Shown in pieces: positions 54,623 through 64,000 of a DNA stretch of 64,000 nt. The DNA comes from Streptococcus macedonicus ACA-DC 198. Lineage in GTDB: Bacteria > Bacillota > Bacilli > Lactobacillales > Streptococcaceae. The stretch is from positions 1,699,501-1,763,500 of the forward strand of contig HE613569.1 in the NCBI GenBank assembly GCA_000283635.1, written 5' to 3'. Numbering within the stretch: the stretch's first letter is position 1; each line of letters starts with the position of its first letter. The notes beneath the pieces are model-generated. The model did no database searches, was not told where the DNA came from, and was given only the letters and a program-made list of their open reading frames with translations. The position numbers and the translations under genes were made by a program.

Positions 54623-56062
54623 ATGAATCTACCTCAAGAAGTGCGATACCGTGCTTATGCTGATTGGAGCAAAGACGAGATTGCAAAAATCAACGACAAT
54701 GTCAAACAATCCCCTTGGCATGCCAGCTATCATATTGAGCCAAAAACTGGGTTGTTGAACGACCCTAATGGTTTTTCTTTTTTTAATGGAAAATACACAC
54801 TCTTCTATCAAAACTGGCCATTCGGAGCTGCTCATGGTTTGAAAAAATGGGTTCATACCGAATCAGATGACTTGGTTCATTTCTATGAAACTGGGGCTGA
54901 GCTTCGTCCTGATACAAAACACGATAGCCACGGGGCTTATTCTGGTTCTGCCTATGAAATTGATGGCAAACTTTTCTTATTGTATACAGGAAATGTTCGT
55001 GATGAAAACTGGGTACGTTACCCGGTTCAAATTGGGGCTTGGATGGATAAAGATTATAACATTACAAAATGTGAAAATGTTCTTATTCATCAGCCTAGCG
55101 ATGTTACTGATCACTTCCGTGACCCACAAATTTTTAATTACAAAGGGCAATTCTACACAATTATCGGTGCTCAAAGTCTTGATAAATCAGGCATTATTAA
55201 GCTTTATAAAGCTGTTGATAACAATGTTGAAAACTGGGAAGAAGTTGGCAATCTTGACTTTGGCGGTACTGGTTCAGAGTACATGATTGAGTGTCCAAAC
55301 CTTGTTTTTGTAGATAAAAAACCTGTGCTACTTTACTGCCCGCAAGGTCTTGATAAATCAGAACTAAATTACGGCAACAATTACCCAAATACTTATAAAG
55401 TATGTCAAGCGTTTGACACAGCAAATGCAAAATTGGTTGGAACTTCAGAAATTCAAAACCTTGATTATGGATTTGAAGCCTATGCCACTCAAGGATTTAA
55501 CGCTCCTGATGGACGTACTTTAATTGTCAGTTGGATTGGACTCCCTGACGTTGACTACCCAACGGATAAATACGATTATCAAGGTGCAATGAGCCTTGTC
55601 AAAGAACTTTCTATCAGAGATGGGAAACTCTATCAATACCCAGTTGAAGCTATCACGTCACTTCGTGCTGAATCTGAGAATTTTGCAGCAAAAACTGAAA
55701 CAAACAATACTTACGAGCTTGAATTACAATTCCCAGCTAACCAAAAATCTGAAATTCTTCTTTTCGCTGACGACAAAGGCAACGGACTCAGCTTGACTGT
55801 CAATACTAAAGACGGTAAAATTATCCTTGACCGCAGTAAAGCCGGTGTTCAATACGCTACGGAATTTGGCACAACTCGCGAATGTTCAATTGACCCTAAA
55901 GAAACAAGTGCCAATATTTTTGTAGATAATTCGATCATTGAAATCTTTATTAATAAAGGAGAAAAAGTATTTACCAGCCGTGTGTTCCCTGAAGAAGGAC
56001 AAAATGGTATTCAAATCAAATCAGGTGTGCCAACTGGAACATACTTTGAATTAAAATACTAA
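54623..56062 (+). CDS. scrB: Sucrose-6-phosphate hydrolase ScrB (GH32)
   Basis: Splits sucrose-6-phosphate to glucose-6-phosphate and fructose in the cytoplasm. The GH32 nucleophile is D47 in LLNDPNGF, the transition-state residue lies in HFRDPQIF, and the acid/base E in IECPNLVF; a C-terminal beta-sandwich follows. Length 479 residues is normal. No signal peptide. AAAGGAG precedes the start, and the LacI-type scrR follows after one base. Confidence 0.96.
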   Translation: MNLPQEVRYRAYADWSKDEIAKINDNVKQSPWHASYHIEPKTGLLNDPNGFSFFNGKYTLFYQNWPFGAAHGLKKWVHTESDDLVHFYETGAELRPDTKHDSHGAYSGSAYEIDGKLFLLYTGNVRDENWVRYPVQIGAWMDKDYNITKCENVLIHQPSDVTDHFRDPQIFNYKGQFYTIIGAQSLDKSGIIKLYKAVDNNVENWEEVGNLDFGGTGSEYMIECPNLVFVDKKPVLLYCPQGLDKSELNYGNNYPNTYKVCQAFDTANAKLVGTSEIQNLDYGFEAYATQGFNAPDGRTLIVSWIGLPDVDYPTDKYDYQGAMSLVKELSIRDGKLYQYPVEAITSLRAESENFAAKTETNNTYELELQFPANQKSEILLFADDKGNGLSLTVNTKDGKIILDRSKAGVQYATEFGTTRECSIDPKETSANIFVDNSIIEIFINKGEKVFTSRVFPEEGQNGIQIKSGVPTGTYFELKY

Positions 56063-56063
56063 T

Positions 56064-57026
56064 ATGGTAGCAAAACTAACAGATGTCGCTGAATTAGCTG
56101 GTGTTAGCCCAACAACCGTTTCACGCGTTATTAATAATAAAGGCTATTTGTCAGAAAAGACAAAACAAAAAGTCCAAGAGGCTATGAAAACGCTAGGTTA
56201 TAAACCTAACAATCTGGCTCGTGGACTTCAAGGAAAATCTGCTCAGCTTATTGGACTTATTTTCCCAAATATTAGCAATATCTTCTATTCTGAACTTATC
56301 GAATATCTTGAAATCGAATTATTCAAGCATGGTTACAAAGCTATCATTTGCAACAATCAAAACGACCCTGCCAAGGAACGTGAATACCTTGAAATGCTCG
56401 AAGCTAACCAAGTTGACGGTATCATCTCTTCTAGCCATAACCTCGGTATTGATGATTATGAACACGTTGGTGCACCCATTATCACTTTTGATAGAAATTT
56501 AGCTCCTAATGCCCCAATTATTTCTTCTGATAACTTCGAAGGTGGAAAATTAGCTGCTAGAACACTCCAGAAAAATGGCTGTGAAAACATCATCATGATT
56601 ACAGGGAATGACAACACCGATTCGCCGACGGGCCTACGTGCACTTGGTTTTTCTTTCCAAATTCCAGACGGCAAGATTTTCAAAGTTCCTAATAACTTAT
56701 CGACAATTCGCCGTGAAATGGAAATCAAGTCAATCATCGCAAGCAATAAACCTGACGGCATCTTTGTTTCAGATGACTTAACAGCTATTCTTACGATGAA
56801 AATCGCGCACCAGCTTGAGTTAAATATTCCTGAAGATTTGAAGATTATCGGTTATGATGGGACATCATTTATTGAGAATTTCTTCCCACAATTGACAACC
56901 ATTCGACAACCAATTGATGAAATCGCAAGCCTAATCGTGGATGTTCTGTTAAAGAAAATCAAAGGCGAAAAGACAAGCAAAGATTACATTTTACCAATAT
57001 CACTTCTACCTGGCGGAAGTATTTAA
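56064..57026 (+). CDS. scrR: Sucrose operon repressor ScrR (LacI family)
   Basis: A 320-residue LacI-type repressor. The N-terminal HTH reads KLTDVAELAGVSPTTVSRVINNKGYLS, followed by hinge KPNNLARGLQ and a periplasmic-binding-protein-like sensor domain. It is cotranscribed with scrB (one base apart) and ends in a strong terminator. The three operators in the scrA-scrB region are its expected targets; it would repress both promoters until sucrose enters. Confidence 0.95.
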   Translation: MVAKLTDVAELAGVSPTTVSRVINNKGYLSEKTKQKVQEAMKTLGYKPNNLARGLQGKSAQLIGLIFPNISNIFYSELIEYLEIELFKHGYKAIICNNQNDPAKEREYLEMLEANQVDGIISSSHNLGIDDYEHVGAPIITFDRNLAPNAPIISSDNFEGGKLAARTLQKNGCENIIMITGNDNTDSPTGLRALGFSFQIPDGKIFKVPNNLSTIRREMEIKSIIASNKPDGIFVSDDLTAILTMKIAHQLELNIPEDLKIIGYDGTSFIENFFPQLTTIRQPIDEIASLIVDVLLKKIKGEKTSKDYILPISLLPGGSI

Positions 57027-57035
57027 AGATAAAAG

Positions 57036-57067
57036 CACCAACTATCACAAAAATAGTTGGTGTTTTT
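57036..57067 (+). terminator. Terminator of scrBR
   Basis: CACCAACTAT pairs perfectly with ATAGTTGGTG around seven bases and is followed by T5. Confidence 0.9.
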
Positions 57068-57095
57068 CTATTTAGATAACCGACTGTTGCTACTT

Positions 57096-57131
57096 AAAAA
57101 GAGTGAAAGCTTATAACTTTCGCTCTTTTTA
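57096..57131. terminator. Terminator of the nusB operon
   Basis: GAGTGAAAG pairs with CTTTCGCTC (one G.T pair), flanked by A5 and T5, directly after the nusB stop codon on the minus strand. Confidence 0.85.
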
Positions 57132-57560
57132 TTATTCTACGACAAATTGGCTCAACAAGCCATTGACAAATTTTGCTGAAGTGTCATCTGAATACTTTTT
57201 AGCAATTTCGATGATTTCATTTACCGCTACACGTCCTGGAGTTTCTTCGAAATATTTGATTTCGTAAAGCCCCAAGCGAAGCAAGGTTCTGTCAGTTAGT
57301 GTCAAACGTTCTAATAACCAGCCTGACTTCAAATGTGTTTCAATTTGTTGGTCGATTTCAGATTGGAAATCTTGTACGCCTTTAACAAGATTTAAAAGAA
57401 AGACAGGAACATCAATAGTATCGTCTTCTTCGATTGTCTTGTCATAAGTGTAAGCAAATTGTACGGCTGCTAAATATTCTCCACCAAATTCTAGGCTAAA
57501 GAGCGCTTGGAAAGCACGTTCACGAAGGTCTCGTCTCGAATTTGTAAAATTATTAGTCAT
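57132..57560 (-). CDS. nusB: Transcription antitermination factor NusB
   Basis: Binds boxA of rRNA leaders with NusE to prevent early termination. The N-terminus [18 protein letters not shown] and the C-terminal [31 protein letters not shown] are the family patterns. I start it at 57560 ([10 protein letters not shown]), with GAGGA upstream; it overlaps the Asp23 gene end by 8 bases. It has 142 residues. It is the last gene of the efp-asp23-nusB run. Confidence 0.95.
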   Translation of the reverse strand: MTNNFTNSRRDLRERAFQALFSLEFGGEYLAAVQFAYTYDKTIEEDDTIDVPVFLLNLVKGVQDFQSEIDQQIETHLKSGWLLERLTLTDRTLLRLGLYEIKYFEETPGRVAVNEIIEIAKKYSDDTSAKFVNGLLSQFVVE

Positions 57561-57942
57561 CCAAGAAATCCTCATCAAACAATGCTTTCAAATCTGGTTT
57601 TGGTGTTTTTTCAGGAACGATACCTTCAACGTGAATATTAACAGATGAAATCGTTACTTCTGCCATATCGTAAACAGCTGCTTTAACAGCTTGTTGGATT
57701 GCGATTGAGACAGCAGGAACATTAACACCGTATTGAAGATAAACGTAAATATCTGCATTAACTGTACCGTCTTCTTCTGTTTGAAGGTAAACACCTTTAC
57801 CTAAAACTGTTTTGCTGAAACTGTCTGTCATAGCTTTATTACGAAGTGAATGAACGCCATCGACTTTTGTTGCAGCAATACCTGTGATAACTTCTAGTAC
57901 TCGTGGTGAAATAACAATATCACCGATATTTTCAGTTGTCAT
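57553..57942 (-). CDS. Asp23/Gls24 family envelope stress protein
   Basis: A 129-residue cytoplasmic protein of the Asp23 family, related to YqhY of Bacillus, which is tied to fatty-acid synthesis control. The signature [25 protein letters not shown] is clear. I start it at 57942 (MTTENIGD), with AAAGGA upstream. It overlaps nusB by 8 bases and lies between efp and nusB, the usual position. Confidence 0.92.
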   Translation of the reverse strand: MTTENIGDIVISPRVLEVITGIAATKVDGVHSLRNKAMTDSFSKTVLGKGVYLQTEEDGTVNADIYVYLQYGVNVPAVSIAIQQAVKAAVYDMAEVTISSVNIHVEGIVPEKTPKPDLKALFDEDFLDD

Positions 57943-57984
57943 AAGCATTCCTTTCTAACTTAAAATATAAGGATAAAAGCAAAG

Positions 57985-58010
57985 AGAGCGGTCCCCTCTC
58001 TACCCGCTCT
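57985..58010 (-). terminator. Hairpin between efp and asp23
   Basis: AGAGCGG pairs with CCGCTCT around 12 bases. The T-run on the minus strand is weak, so it is perhaps only a partial terminator. Confidence 0.4.
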
Positions 58011-58020
58011 ACTAGCAAAC

Positions 58021-58581
58021 TTAGGCACGTGATAGGTAAGTACCTTCTTGCGTATTAATCACCAATTTTTGACCGATTTCGATGAAGTCTGGTACGTTGA
58101 CAACAAGACCTGTTTCAAGAGTTGCAGGTTTACCTGAACCAGTAACAGTAGCCCCTTTGATTGATGGTTGAGTGTCAGTAACTGTCAATTCAACTGTTGT
58201 AGGAACAGTCACACCGATAACTTCTGTACCGTAGAATTGGATTTTAACTTCAGAGTTTTCAAGGATGTAAAGCAATTCTTGTTCTATGTTAACAACTGGA
58301 ATTTCATATTGTTCGTAGCTTTCAGTATCCATGAAGTATGCTGTGTCATCCATTTTGTAAAGGTATTGTGCAGCACGTGTTTCGATGATTGCTTGTTCAA
58401 ATTTTTCTTCTGGACGATAAGTAGTGTCAAAAGTTGAACCAGTACGTACATCACGAAGTTTCATACGCATAACAGTGTTACCTTTACCTGGTTTGTGGTG
58501 ACTTGCTTCGAGAACTTTGATGAGTTTTCCATCAGATGTTACGAAAGTCATACCTGCCCTAAGTTTACTTGCTTCAATCAT
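58021..58581 (-). CDS. efp: Elongation factor P
   Basis: Relieves ribosome stalling at polyproline stretches. The 186 residues start [13 protein letters not shown] and carry the tip loop [22 protein letters not shown], with the conserved lysine K33 in PGKG; in some bacteria this residue is modified. The C-terminal OB domains are complete. It lies between the dCMP deaminase gene and asp23. Confidence 0.97.
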   Translation of the reverse strand: MIEASKLRAGMTFVTSDGKLIKVLEASHHKPGKGNTVMRMKLRDVRTGSTFDTTYRPEEKFEQAIIETRAAQYLYKMDDTAYFMDTESYEQYEIPVVNIEQELLYILENSEVKIQFYGTEVIGVTVPTTVELTVTDTQPSIKGATVTGSGKPATLETGLVVNVPDFIEIGQKLVINTQEGTYLSRA

Positions 58582-58666
58582 TTATTAATTACCTCTTATA
58601 AATTATTTATCACTTCATTCTACCATAAAATACGCTATGGCTCAAATCTTTTATGATCTCATTATC

Positions 58667-58702
58667 GAATAAGACAGTGTTAGCGCTGTCTAAATCTTAT
58701 TC
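58667..58702 (-). terminator. Hairpin after the dCMP deaminase gene
   Basis: GAATAAG pairs with CTTATTC, with an inner GACAG/CTGTC stem. No T-run follows on the minus strand; a processing or partial-termination role is more likely than a full stop. Confidence 0.4.
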
Positions 58703-58705
58703 TGC

Positions 58706-59161
58706 TTAGTCAGCCATACCAAGCCTTACTTCTGGAACGTCATGTTGAACATATTCAACACCTTTTTGTTCCATTAATTCGATAGCAAATGGATGCATTC
58801 GATAAGCAGTCTTATAAGTAATTTTTTTTATTCCTGCTTGAAGCAGCGCCTTGGTACAGTTGATACATGGAAAATGTGTGACGTAAATTTTTATACCTTT
58901 GGTTGAAATGCCTTCCTTAGCACACTGAATGAGTGCGTTCATTTCAGCATGAACGGTGCGGATACAATGTCCGTCCTCCATTTTATGCCCAACTTCATTA
59001 CAATTGTCAGTTTCTGACACACCACCGTTGTAACCAGTTGCGATAATGCGATTATCTTTCACCAAAACAGCACCAACAAAAGCACGATCACAAGTCGAAC
59101 GCTTAGAAATCAGCTCCGCATTTGCCATAAAATAATCTTCCCAAGAAAGTCTATCAGTCAT
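58706..59161 (-). CDS. dCMP deaminase family protein (ComEB type)
   Basis: A 151-residue zinc deaminase that converts dCMP to dUMP for thymidylate synthesis. The zinc motif is VHAEMNAL with the catalytic glutamate, and [13 protein letters not shown] supplies the two cysteines. It resembles ComEB of Bacillus. AGGAGG precedes its start, and it follows the M24 aminopeptidase gene. Confidence 0.93.
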   Translation of the reverse strand: MTDRLSWEDYFMANAELISKRSTCDRAFVGAVLVKDNRIIATGYNGGVSETDNCNEVGHKMEDGHCIRTVHAEMNALIQCAKEGISTKGIKIYVTHFPCINCTKALLQAGIKKITYKTAYRMHPFAIELMEQKGVEYVQHDVPEVRLGMAD

Positions 59162-59182
59162 CGTTTTCCTCCTTATCTAACT

Positions 59183-60244
59183 CTACAACACAATCAATTC
59201 TTTTGGTGCTAAGGTTAAGACTTCGCAGCCATTTTCTGTCACAACCAAGTCATCTTCGATACGGACACCGTATTTGTTATCAAGGTAAATTCCTGGTTCA
59301 TCCGTAATCGTCATACCAACTTCAACCAACTCATCTGAATTGCCAAAGAACGGAATTTCATGAATATCAAGCCCAATACCGTGTCCAATACCGTGCGTGA
59401 ATTGCTCAGCATATCCCGCTTTTGCAATCACATCACGCGCCAATTTATCGTAATCACGGCGTGTCATTCCTGCTTTGACCGAATCAATCACCGCTTGATT
59501 AGCACGTAAAACTACGTCATAAATTTCACGCTCCTCATCAGTCGTCTCACCGATATGAATAGTACGTGTCATATCGCTGACGTAATGGTTGTAGTAGCAA
59601 CCAAAATCAAGTGTCAAAGTTTCACCAGATTGGATGACTTTCTCACTGGCTACGCCGTGAGGCATGGCAGAGCGGTAACCAGAAGCTGCAATGGTTTCAA
59701 AAGACACACCAGAGGCGCCATATTCTCGCATACGAAAATCAAGAAAATTAGCCACTTGCAGTTCAGTCGTCTGACCAGCTTTGATGAAATCAAGCACATC
59801 TGTAAATGCGCGGTCAGAAATCGAACAAGCCTTACGAATCGTCGCAATTTCAGAAGCATCTTTAATCATGCGCAATTTTTCCATAAAATTCGTCATAGCT
59901 ACCAAATCATAACCTGCAAACACCCCCTGCAAAGTCTGATAATAAGCAAAAGATACTTGGCTATCAAAACCAATTTTCTTTAGATTATCCGCCTGAATCA
60001 CCTTAACAATTTCTTGGAGAGCATCTCTACTTTCAATGATGTCAAATCCTTGAACAGACTGTTTAGCAATCAAGGTATAACGAGCATCCGTCACAAACAA
60101 CCGACGACTTTTAGAAATAAAAACAGTTGCTGACGTTCCCCAGAACCCTGTCAAATAATAAATATTATTTTGACCAGTCACCAAAAACGCATCAACCTCT
60201 GATTGATTCAACTTAGCCTCAAATCTCTCAATCCTCGCTAACAT
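59183..60244 (-). CDS. M24 family Xaa-Pro aminopeptidase (PepP/YqhT type)
   Basis: Removes the first residue from peptides with proline in position two. The five metal ligands lie in TLDFGCYYNHYVSDMTRT (two Asp), GHGIGLDIHE (His), ITDEPGIYL (Glu) and RIEDDLVV (Glu). I start it at 60244 (MLARIERFEAKL), with AAGGAG six bases upstream; it has 353 residues. Its position between uvrA and efp is conserved in streptococci. Confidence 0.92.
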   Translation of the reverse strand: MLARIERFEAKLNQSEVDAFLVTGQNNIYYLTGFWGTSATVFISKSRRLFVTDARYTLIAKQSVQGFDIIESRDALQEIVKVIQADNLKKIGFDSQVSFAYYQTLQGVFAGYDLVAMTNFMEKLRMIKDASEIATIRKACSISDRAFTDVLDFIKAGQTTELQVANFLDFRMREYGASGVSFETIAASGYRSAMPHGVASEKVIQSGETLTLDFGCYYNHYVSDMTRTIHIGETTDEEREIYDVVLRANQAVIDSVKAGMTRRDYDKLARDVIAKAGYAEQFTHGIGHGIGLDIHEIPFFGNSDELVEVGMTITDEPGIYLDNKYGVRIEDDLVVTENGCEVLTLAPKELIVL

Positions 60245-60354
60245 ACAACTCTCCTTAGTAGGTATTTTAAATTTATTATACCAAAAAAACACCAACACAA
60301 TTGTATTCTACCGACTTTTTCCAAAAAAGCTTAAGTCATGAAGGAAAGTTGATG

Positions 60355-60398
60355 AAAAACACCCCGAAAACCAGATTTCAACTAGCTTTCGGAGTGTA
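60355..60398. terminator. Terminator of uvrA
   Basis: ACACCCCGAAA pairs with TTTCGGAGTGT (one G.T pair) around a 17-base loop segment, with T-runs on both strands. It lies just after the uvrA stop at 60403. Confidence 0.8.
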
Positions 60399-60402
60399 TT
60401 TT

Positions 60403-63228
60403 TTATTTCAATTTGTCTTTTAAATATTGTCCTGTGAAGGATTCTTTGACTTTGGCGACCTCTTCTGGTGTGCCTGTGGCAACGATTTGTCCACCACCGA
60501 CACCGCCTTCTGGTCCAAGGTCGATAATGTGGTCAGCTGTCTTAATCACATCAAGATTGTGTTCAATGACAAGCACGGTGTTTCCATCGTCCACGAAGCG
60601 TTGAAGGACTTTAAGCAGACGAGCAATGTCATCTGTGTGAAGTCCTGTCGTTGGTTCATCAAGGATATAAAGGCTCTTACCGGTTGAGCGTTTGTGAAGT
60701 TCACTCGCCAATTTCATACGCTGTGCTTCACCACCAGACAGCGTTGTGGCTGGTTGTCCAAGAGTGACATAACCAAGTCCAACGTCTTTGATAGTTTGCA
60801 ATTTGCGTGCGATTTTAGGGATTGGTGCAAAGAATTCAACTGCATCATTGACTGTCATATCAAGAATTTCAGCGATATTTTTGTCTTTGTAATGAACTTC
60901 AAGCGTTTCACTGTTATAACGTGTGCCATGACAAACCTCACAAGGTACGTAAACATCTGGCAAGAAGTGCATTTCAATCTTGATAATTCCGTCACCAGAG
61001 CAAGCCTCGCAACGTCCACCTTTGACGTTAAATGAGAAACGTCCTTTTTTGTATCCACGAATCTTAGCTTCATTGGTCTTAGCAAAAAGGTCACGAATAT
61101 CATCAAAAACACCTGTGTAAGTTGCAGGATTTGAACGCGGCGTACGACCAATTGGGCTTTGGTCAATGTCAATCAAGCGTTCAATGTTTTCAATGCCCTC
61201 AAGTGCCTTGTGTTTACCAGGTTTGGCAGAATTGCGATTCAATTTTTGAGCAACAGCTTTTTTCAAAATACTGTTAACCAAGGTTGATTTTCCAGAACCC
61301 GAAACACCTGTCACCGCAATGAATTTACCAAGTGGGAAAGTCACATCAATATTTTGCAGGTTATTTTCAGAAGCACCTTTGACACCAAGCACGCGCCCAT
61401 TTCCTTTACGACGTTCTAGTGGCACAGGAATTTCTTTTGCTCCAGACAAATACTGCCCTGTAATTGATTTTTTATTTTTGGCAACATCTTCTGGCGTTCC
61501 AGAGGCAACAATTTGCCCACCAAAATCACCTGCACCTGGTCCGACATCAATGAGCCAATCAGCTTGGCGCATGGTATCTTCATCGTGTTCAACGACAATC
61601 AAGGTGTTGCCCAAATCACGCATTTTTTTCAAGCTGGAAATCAACCGGTCATTGTCACGTTGATGAAGCCCAATCGAAGGTTCATCCAAAATATAAAGGA
61701 CACCTGATAGGTTTGAACCAATTTGCGTTGCCAAGCGAATACGCTGACTTTCACCACCAGATAAAGTCCCCGCAGAACGCGACAAGGTCAAATAATTCAA
61801 GCCAACATTATTTAAGAAGGTCAGACGGTCTTTGATTTCCTTAACAATCGGCGTTGCAATCGTCTTTTCATTTTCAGAGAGTTCGAGGTGAGTTAAAAGT
61901 TCCAAGTGGTCAGCAACTGACAAATCAGACACTTGCCCAATATTTAAGCCATTTTCGCCACCAACACGAACACAAAGTGCTTGATTATTTAAACGATAAC
62001 CATGACAAGTTGCACATGGCAATTCATTCATGTAACCACGCATAACATTACGTGTAAAGTCACTATTTGTTTCATGATAACGACGGTCAATATTATTGAC
62101 GACTCCCTCAAACGGAAGGTCGATATTACGTTCACCACCAAAGTCATTGATATAGTGGAAATGGAATTCACGCTCGCCTGAGCCATACAAGACCAAGTTT
62201 TGTTCTTCTTCTGTCAAATTTTCAAATGGTGTATCCATATCAATACCAAAAGAAGTCATGGCTTGTTCTAGCATGGCTGGGTAATAGTTAGATGAGATTG
62301 GATTCCACGGTGCTAAAGCCCCTTCACGAAGAGTTTTACTACGATCAGGAATCACCAAATCCAAATCGACTTCCAATTTGCTTCCCAAGCCATCACAGGT
62401 TGGGCATGAACCAAACGGTGCATTAAATGAAAAAAGACGTGGTTCCAATTCGGGAACGGTAAAACCACAAACAGGACATGAATAATGCTCTGAAAAGAGC
62501 AATTCAATACCATCCATAGTATCAATAATCACATAACCATCAGCCAATCGAAGCGCAGCTTCCACTGAATCAAACAAGCGCGAACGGATACCGTCTTTAT
62601 TAATCAAACGGTCAACAACGATTTCGATATTGTGCATTTTGCTCTTAGATAACTCAGGAACTTCTGAAATGTCGAAAATCTCGCCATCCACGCGTACACG
62701 CACATAACCATCTTTTTGAATACGGTCAAAAATCGTCTTGTGTTGTCCTTTTTTACGACGCACAACTGGTGCTAAAATCTGCATTCGCGTCCGTTCTGGC
62801 AATTCCAAAACTTGGTCAACAATTTGCTCAACAGACGATGCCGTAATGGCACCATGCCCATTGATACAGTATGGCGTACCCACACGAGCATACAAAAGGC
62901 GCAGATAATCATTGATTTCTGTCGTTGTCCCTACAGTAGAGCGAGGGTTTTTACTAGTTGTTTTTTGGTCAATGGAAATCGCTGGACTAAGACCCTCAAT
63001 CGAATCCACATCAGGTTTTTCCATATTTCCAAGAAACATGCGGGCATAAGCTGACAAGCTTTCTACATAACGACGTTGCCCTTCTGCATAAATCGTATCA
63101 AATGCTAAACTTGACTTTCCCGAACCAGACAAACCAGTCACAACAACTAACTTATCCCGCGGAATTTCAACATTGACATTTTTTAAATTGTGGGCACGTG
63201 CCCCACGAATAATTAATTTATCTTGCAT
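60403..63228 (-). CDS. uvrA: Excinuclease ABC subunit UvrA
   Basis: The damage-recognition ATPase of nucleotide excision repair. Two ABC cassettes are visible: Walker [13 protein letters not shown] near residue 32 and [12 protein letters not shown] near 640, with signature sequences [12 protein letters not shown] and [12 protein letters not shown] and a zinc-finger region ([30 protein letters not shown]). Length 941 residues is normal. It is divergent from the corA-like gene. No LexA or HdiR box was recognised. The ribosome site is weak (TGATGAATAGATT precedes ATG). Confidence 0.97.
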   Translation of the reverse strand: MQDKLIIRGARAHNLKNVNVEIPRDKLVVVTGLSGSGKSSLAFDTIYAEGQRRYVESLSAYARMFLGNMEKPDVDSIEGLSPAISIDQKTTSKNPRSTVGTTTEINDYLRLLYARVGTPYCINGHGAITASSVEQIVDQVLELPERTRMQILAPVVRRKKGQHKTIFDRIQKDGYVRVRVDGEIFDISEVPELSKSKMHNIEIVVDRLINKDGIRSRLFDSVEAALRLADGYVIIDTMDGIELLFSEHYSCPVCGFTVPELEPRLFSFNAPFGSCPTCDGLGSKLEVDLDLVIPDRSKTLREGALAPWNPISSNYYPAMLEQAMTSFGIDMDTPFENLTEEEQNLVLYGSGEREFHFHYINDFGGERNIDLPFEGVVNNIDRRYHETNSDFTRNVMRGYMNELPCATCHGYRLNNQALCVRVGGENGLNIGQVSDLSVADHLELLTHLELSENEKTIATPIVKEIKDRLTFLNNVGLNYLTLSRSAGTLSGGESQRIRLATQIGSNLSGVLYILDEPSIGLHQRDNDRLISSLKKMRDLGNTLIVVEHDEDTMRQADWLIDVGPGAGDFGGQIVASGTPEDVAKNKKSITGQYLSGAKEIPVPLERRKGNGRVLGVKGASENNLQNIDVTFPLGKFIAVTGVSGSGKSTLVNSILKKAVAQKLNRNSAKPGKHKALEGIENIERLIDIDQSPIGRTPRSNPATYTGVFDDIRDLFAKTNEAKIRGYKKGRFSFNVKGGRCEACSGDGIIKIEMHFLPDVYVPCEVCHGTRYNSETLEVHYKDKNIAEILDMTVNDAVEFFAPIPKIARKLQTIKDVGLGYVTLGQPATTLSGGEAQRMKLASELHKRSTGKSLYILDEPTTGLHTDDIARLLKVLQRFVDDGNTVLVIEHNLDVIKTADHIIDLGPEGGVGGGQIVATGTPEEVAKVKESFTGQYLKDKLK

Positions 63229-63342
63229 AATCTATTCATCAGCAAAATGAATAACCTATCTTGATGATCCTTCATCCGATAGATTCACTTTTTACCAATG
63301 TCCTAGTCCTTTCTTCATAGCTACTTCTAAGATTCTTACCTT

Positions 63343-63348
63343 ATTATA
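63343..63348 (-). promoter_or_regulatory. uvrA promoter, extended -10
   Basis: Minus strand TGTTATAAT about 115 bases before the uvrA start. The -35 is weak. The intervening leader (63229-63342) holds no evident ORF or terminator. Confidence 0.55.
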
Positions 63349-63393
63349 ACAAATTTTCTACTATTATTTATCCCAAAAAACTGCTAATTGTAG

Positions 63394-63399
63394 TATAAT
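63394..63399 (+). promoter_or_regulatory. -10 element of the corA-like gene
   Basis: TATAAT at 63394-63399, about 150 bases before the start codon. No good -35 was found. Confidence 0.5.
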
Positions 63400-63413
63400 A
63401 GATTGGTATGTAA

Positions 63414-63518
63414 GATTTTGTCCTCTTGAAAATATCAAACTAAGGATTTTAATATGACATACAGCAAAAATGAATAGAACAAAATCCAATGTTCTACGCT
63501 AAACTAACTAGATTTTGT
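63414..63518 (+). promoter_or_regulatory. Leader of the corA-like gene with mutually exclusive pairings
   Basis: GATTTTGT occurs at 63414-63421 and at 63511-63518. ACAAAATC at 63479-63486 can pair perfectly (8 bp) with either copy but not both. A seven-residue ORF lies in between. This is the plan of a regulatory switch, but no ligand or terminator hairpin is proven. Confidence 0.45.
63454..63477 (+). CDS. Possible seven-residue leader peptide (MTYSKNE)
   Basis: ATG with AAGGAT seven bases upstream, seven codons, then TAG. It lies in the predicted 5' leader of the corA-like gene, and its stop codon is two bases before the ACAAAATC switch segment, so ribosomes at its end would cover that segment. 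Too short to support by sequence alone. Confidence 0.3.
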   Translation: MTYSKNE

Positions 63519-63546
63519 ATCTTAGAGTAAAAGGAGGGTTGTTTTT

Positions 63547-64000
63547 ATGGAACAAATGTTTCTATCAACAGCGTTAGAATTTAAAGAAATCAATACATTC
63601 CAGCCCGGCGCTTGGATTAATTTGGTCAACCCCTCCCAGGAAGAAATTGTCAAATTATCTGAGCAATTCAATATTGATATTACAGACCTTCGTGCACCAC
63701 TCGACCTTGAAGAAACATCACGTATTGCTGTTGAAGATGATTATACATTGATTATCGTCGATGTGCCAACCTATGAAGAACGTAATAACAAAAGTTACTA
63801 TGTCACTATTCCGCTCGGTATTATCGTGACAGATAACGCTGTTATCACAACGTGTTTGCAAGAATTGACGCTTTTTGATAACTTTTTCAATCGTCGTGTG
63901 AAAAACTTTTACACATTCATGAAAACACGTTTTGTATTCCAATTGCTTTATCGTAATGCAGAGCTATTCCTAACAGCCCTTCGTTCTATCGACCGTCAAA
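63547..64000 (+). CDS. corA: CorA family magnesium transporter, 5' part (cut by window edge)
   Basis: The first 151 codons of a CorA-type divalent-cation channel. The start at 63547 has AAGGAGGG eight bases upstream. The visible N-terminal cytoplasmic domain (FNIDITDLRAPLDLEETSRIAVEDDYTLIIVDVP) is typical of CorA-like proteins in Gram-positives; the membrane part with the GMN motif lies beyond the window. Mg2+ as substrate is family knowledge. It is divergent from uvrA. Confidence 0.88.
   Translation, partial: MEQMFLSTALEFKEINTFQPGAWINLVNPSQEEIVKLSEQFNIDITDLRAPLDLEETSRIAVEDDYTLIIVDVPTYEERNNKSYYVTIPLGIIVTDNAVITTCLQELTLFDNFFNRRVKNFYTFMKTRFVFQLLYRNAELFLTALRSIDRQ

Noticed and set aside
1-64000. 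rRNA, tRNA, tmRNA, T-box or prophage segments
   Set aside because: No rRNA-like blocks, tRNA cloverleaf with CCA-type ends, T-box bulge sequence or phage structural genes were recognised. This was by eye, so a covariance-model scan could still find a small RNA.

Overview
The window is chromosomal DNA from a low-GC Firmicute, almost certainly Streptococcus. The evidence is the block codY-pncA-gatCAB, the block secA / two DAHP synthases / acpS / alr / recG, the divergent scrA and scrBR sucrose genes beside nusB-asp23-efp, the uvrA/corA pair, and a streptococcal MET-box in front of metQ. The overall feel is that of the bovis/equinus group, but that species-level guess is weak. No rRNA, tRNA, CRISPR array or prophage was seen. 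Most genes lie on the minus strand.

Layout. 1-5.2 kb: the end of a SAM hydroxide adenosyltransferase, the transporters sstT and brnQ, and a divergent NAD(P)-binding protein/Rrf2 regulator pair with clear operators. 5.2-13.2 kb: an amino-acid and peptide scavenging region. It holds the methionine ABC transporter metQ-M20 peptidase-metN-metI with a MET-box, two orphan polar amino-acid binding proteins, an M20D amidohydrolase and a gamma-glutamyl hydrolase. 13.3-16 kb: yebC, a doubly broken NmrA-like reductase pseudogene, and a MerR/TipAS regulator with a 19-bp-spacer promoter. 16-23.7 kb: the conserved yqeG-yqeH-yhbY-nadD-yqeK-rsfS-methyltransferase-tmcAL gene string, interrupted by an AT-rich reverse transcriptase of the phage-defence (Abi/DRT) kind that is split by a frameshift. 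23.7-26.7 kb: MarR + MFS efflux, then an EamA transporter. 26.8-34.5 kb: gatCAB, an intact ISL3-family IS with an 8-bp target duplication, pncA, codY and an aminotransferase. A perfect-length array of 19 nine-base repeats forms most of the codY 5' leader. 34.5-41 kb: GDPD, uspA, a HAD-MazG-like fusion, asparaginase, and a DUF2975/HTH membrane cluster with a frameshifted third gene. 41-42.7 kb: a second, diverged ISL3 element and a probable 23-residue protein gene. 42.7-51.4 kb: recG, alr, acpS, two DAHP synthases, secA. 51.5-57 kb: scrK, scrA, scrB, scrR. 57-64 kb: nusB, asp23, efp, dCMP deaminase, an M24 aminopeptidase, uvrA, and the start of a corA-like Mg transporter with a structured leader.

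How the parts work together. CodY is autoregulated here, with a CodY box overlapping its own promoter, and it normally controls amino-acid uptake and peptidases, of which this window has many. Sucrose is taken up and phosphorylated by ScrA, cleaved by ScrB, and the fructose phosphorylated by ScrK. ScrR operators sit between scrA and scrB. The yqe/nadD/rsfS/tmcAL string serves ribosome assembly, NAD synthesis and tRNA modification.

The best candidates for something new are: the codY leader repeat array; the reverse transcriptase inserted into a housekeeping operon; the two ISL3 elements that both landed 2-3 bp in front of a terminator hairpin in the same orientation; the small-protein transcript after recG; and the corA leader with two mutually exclusive pairings.
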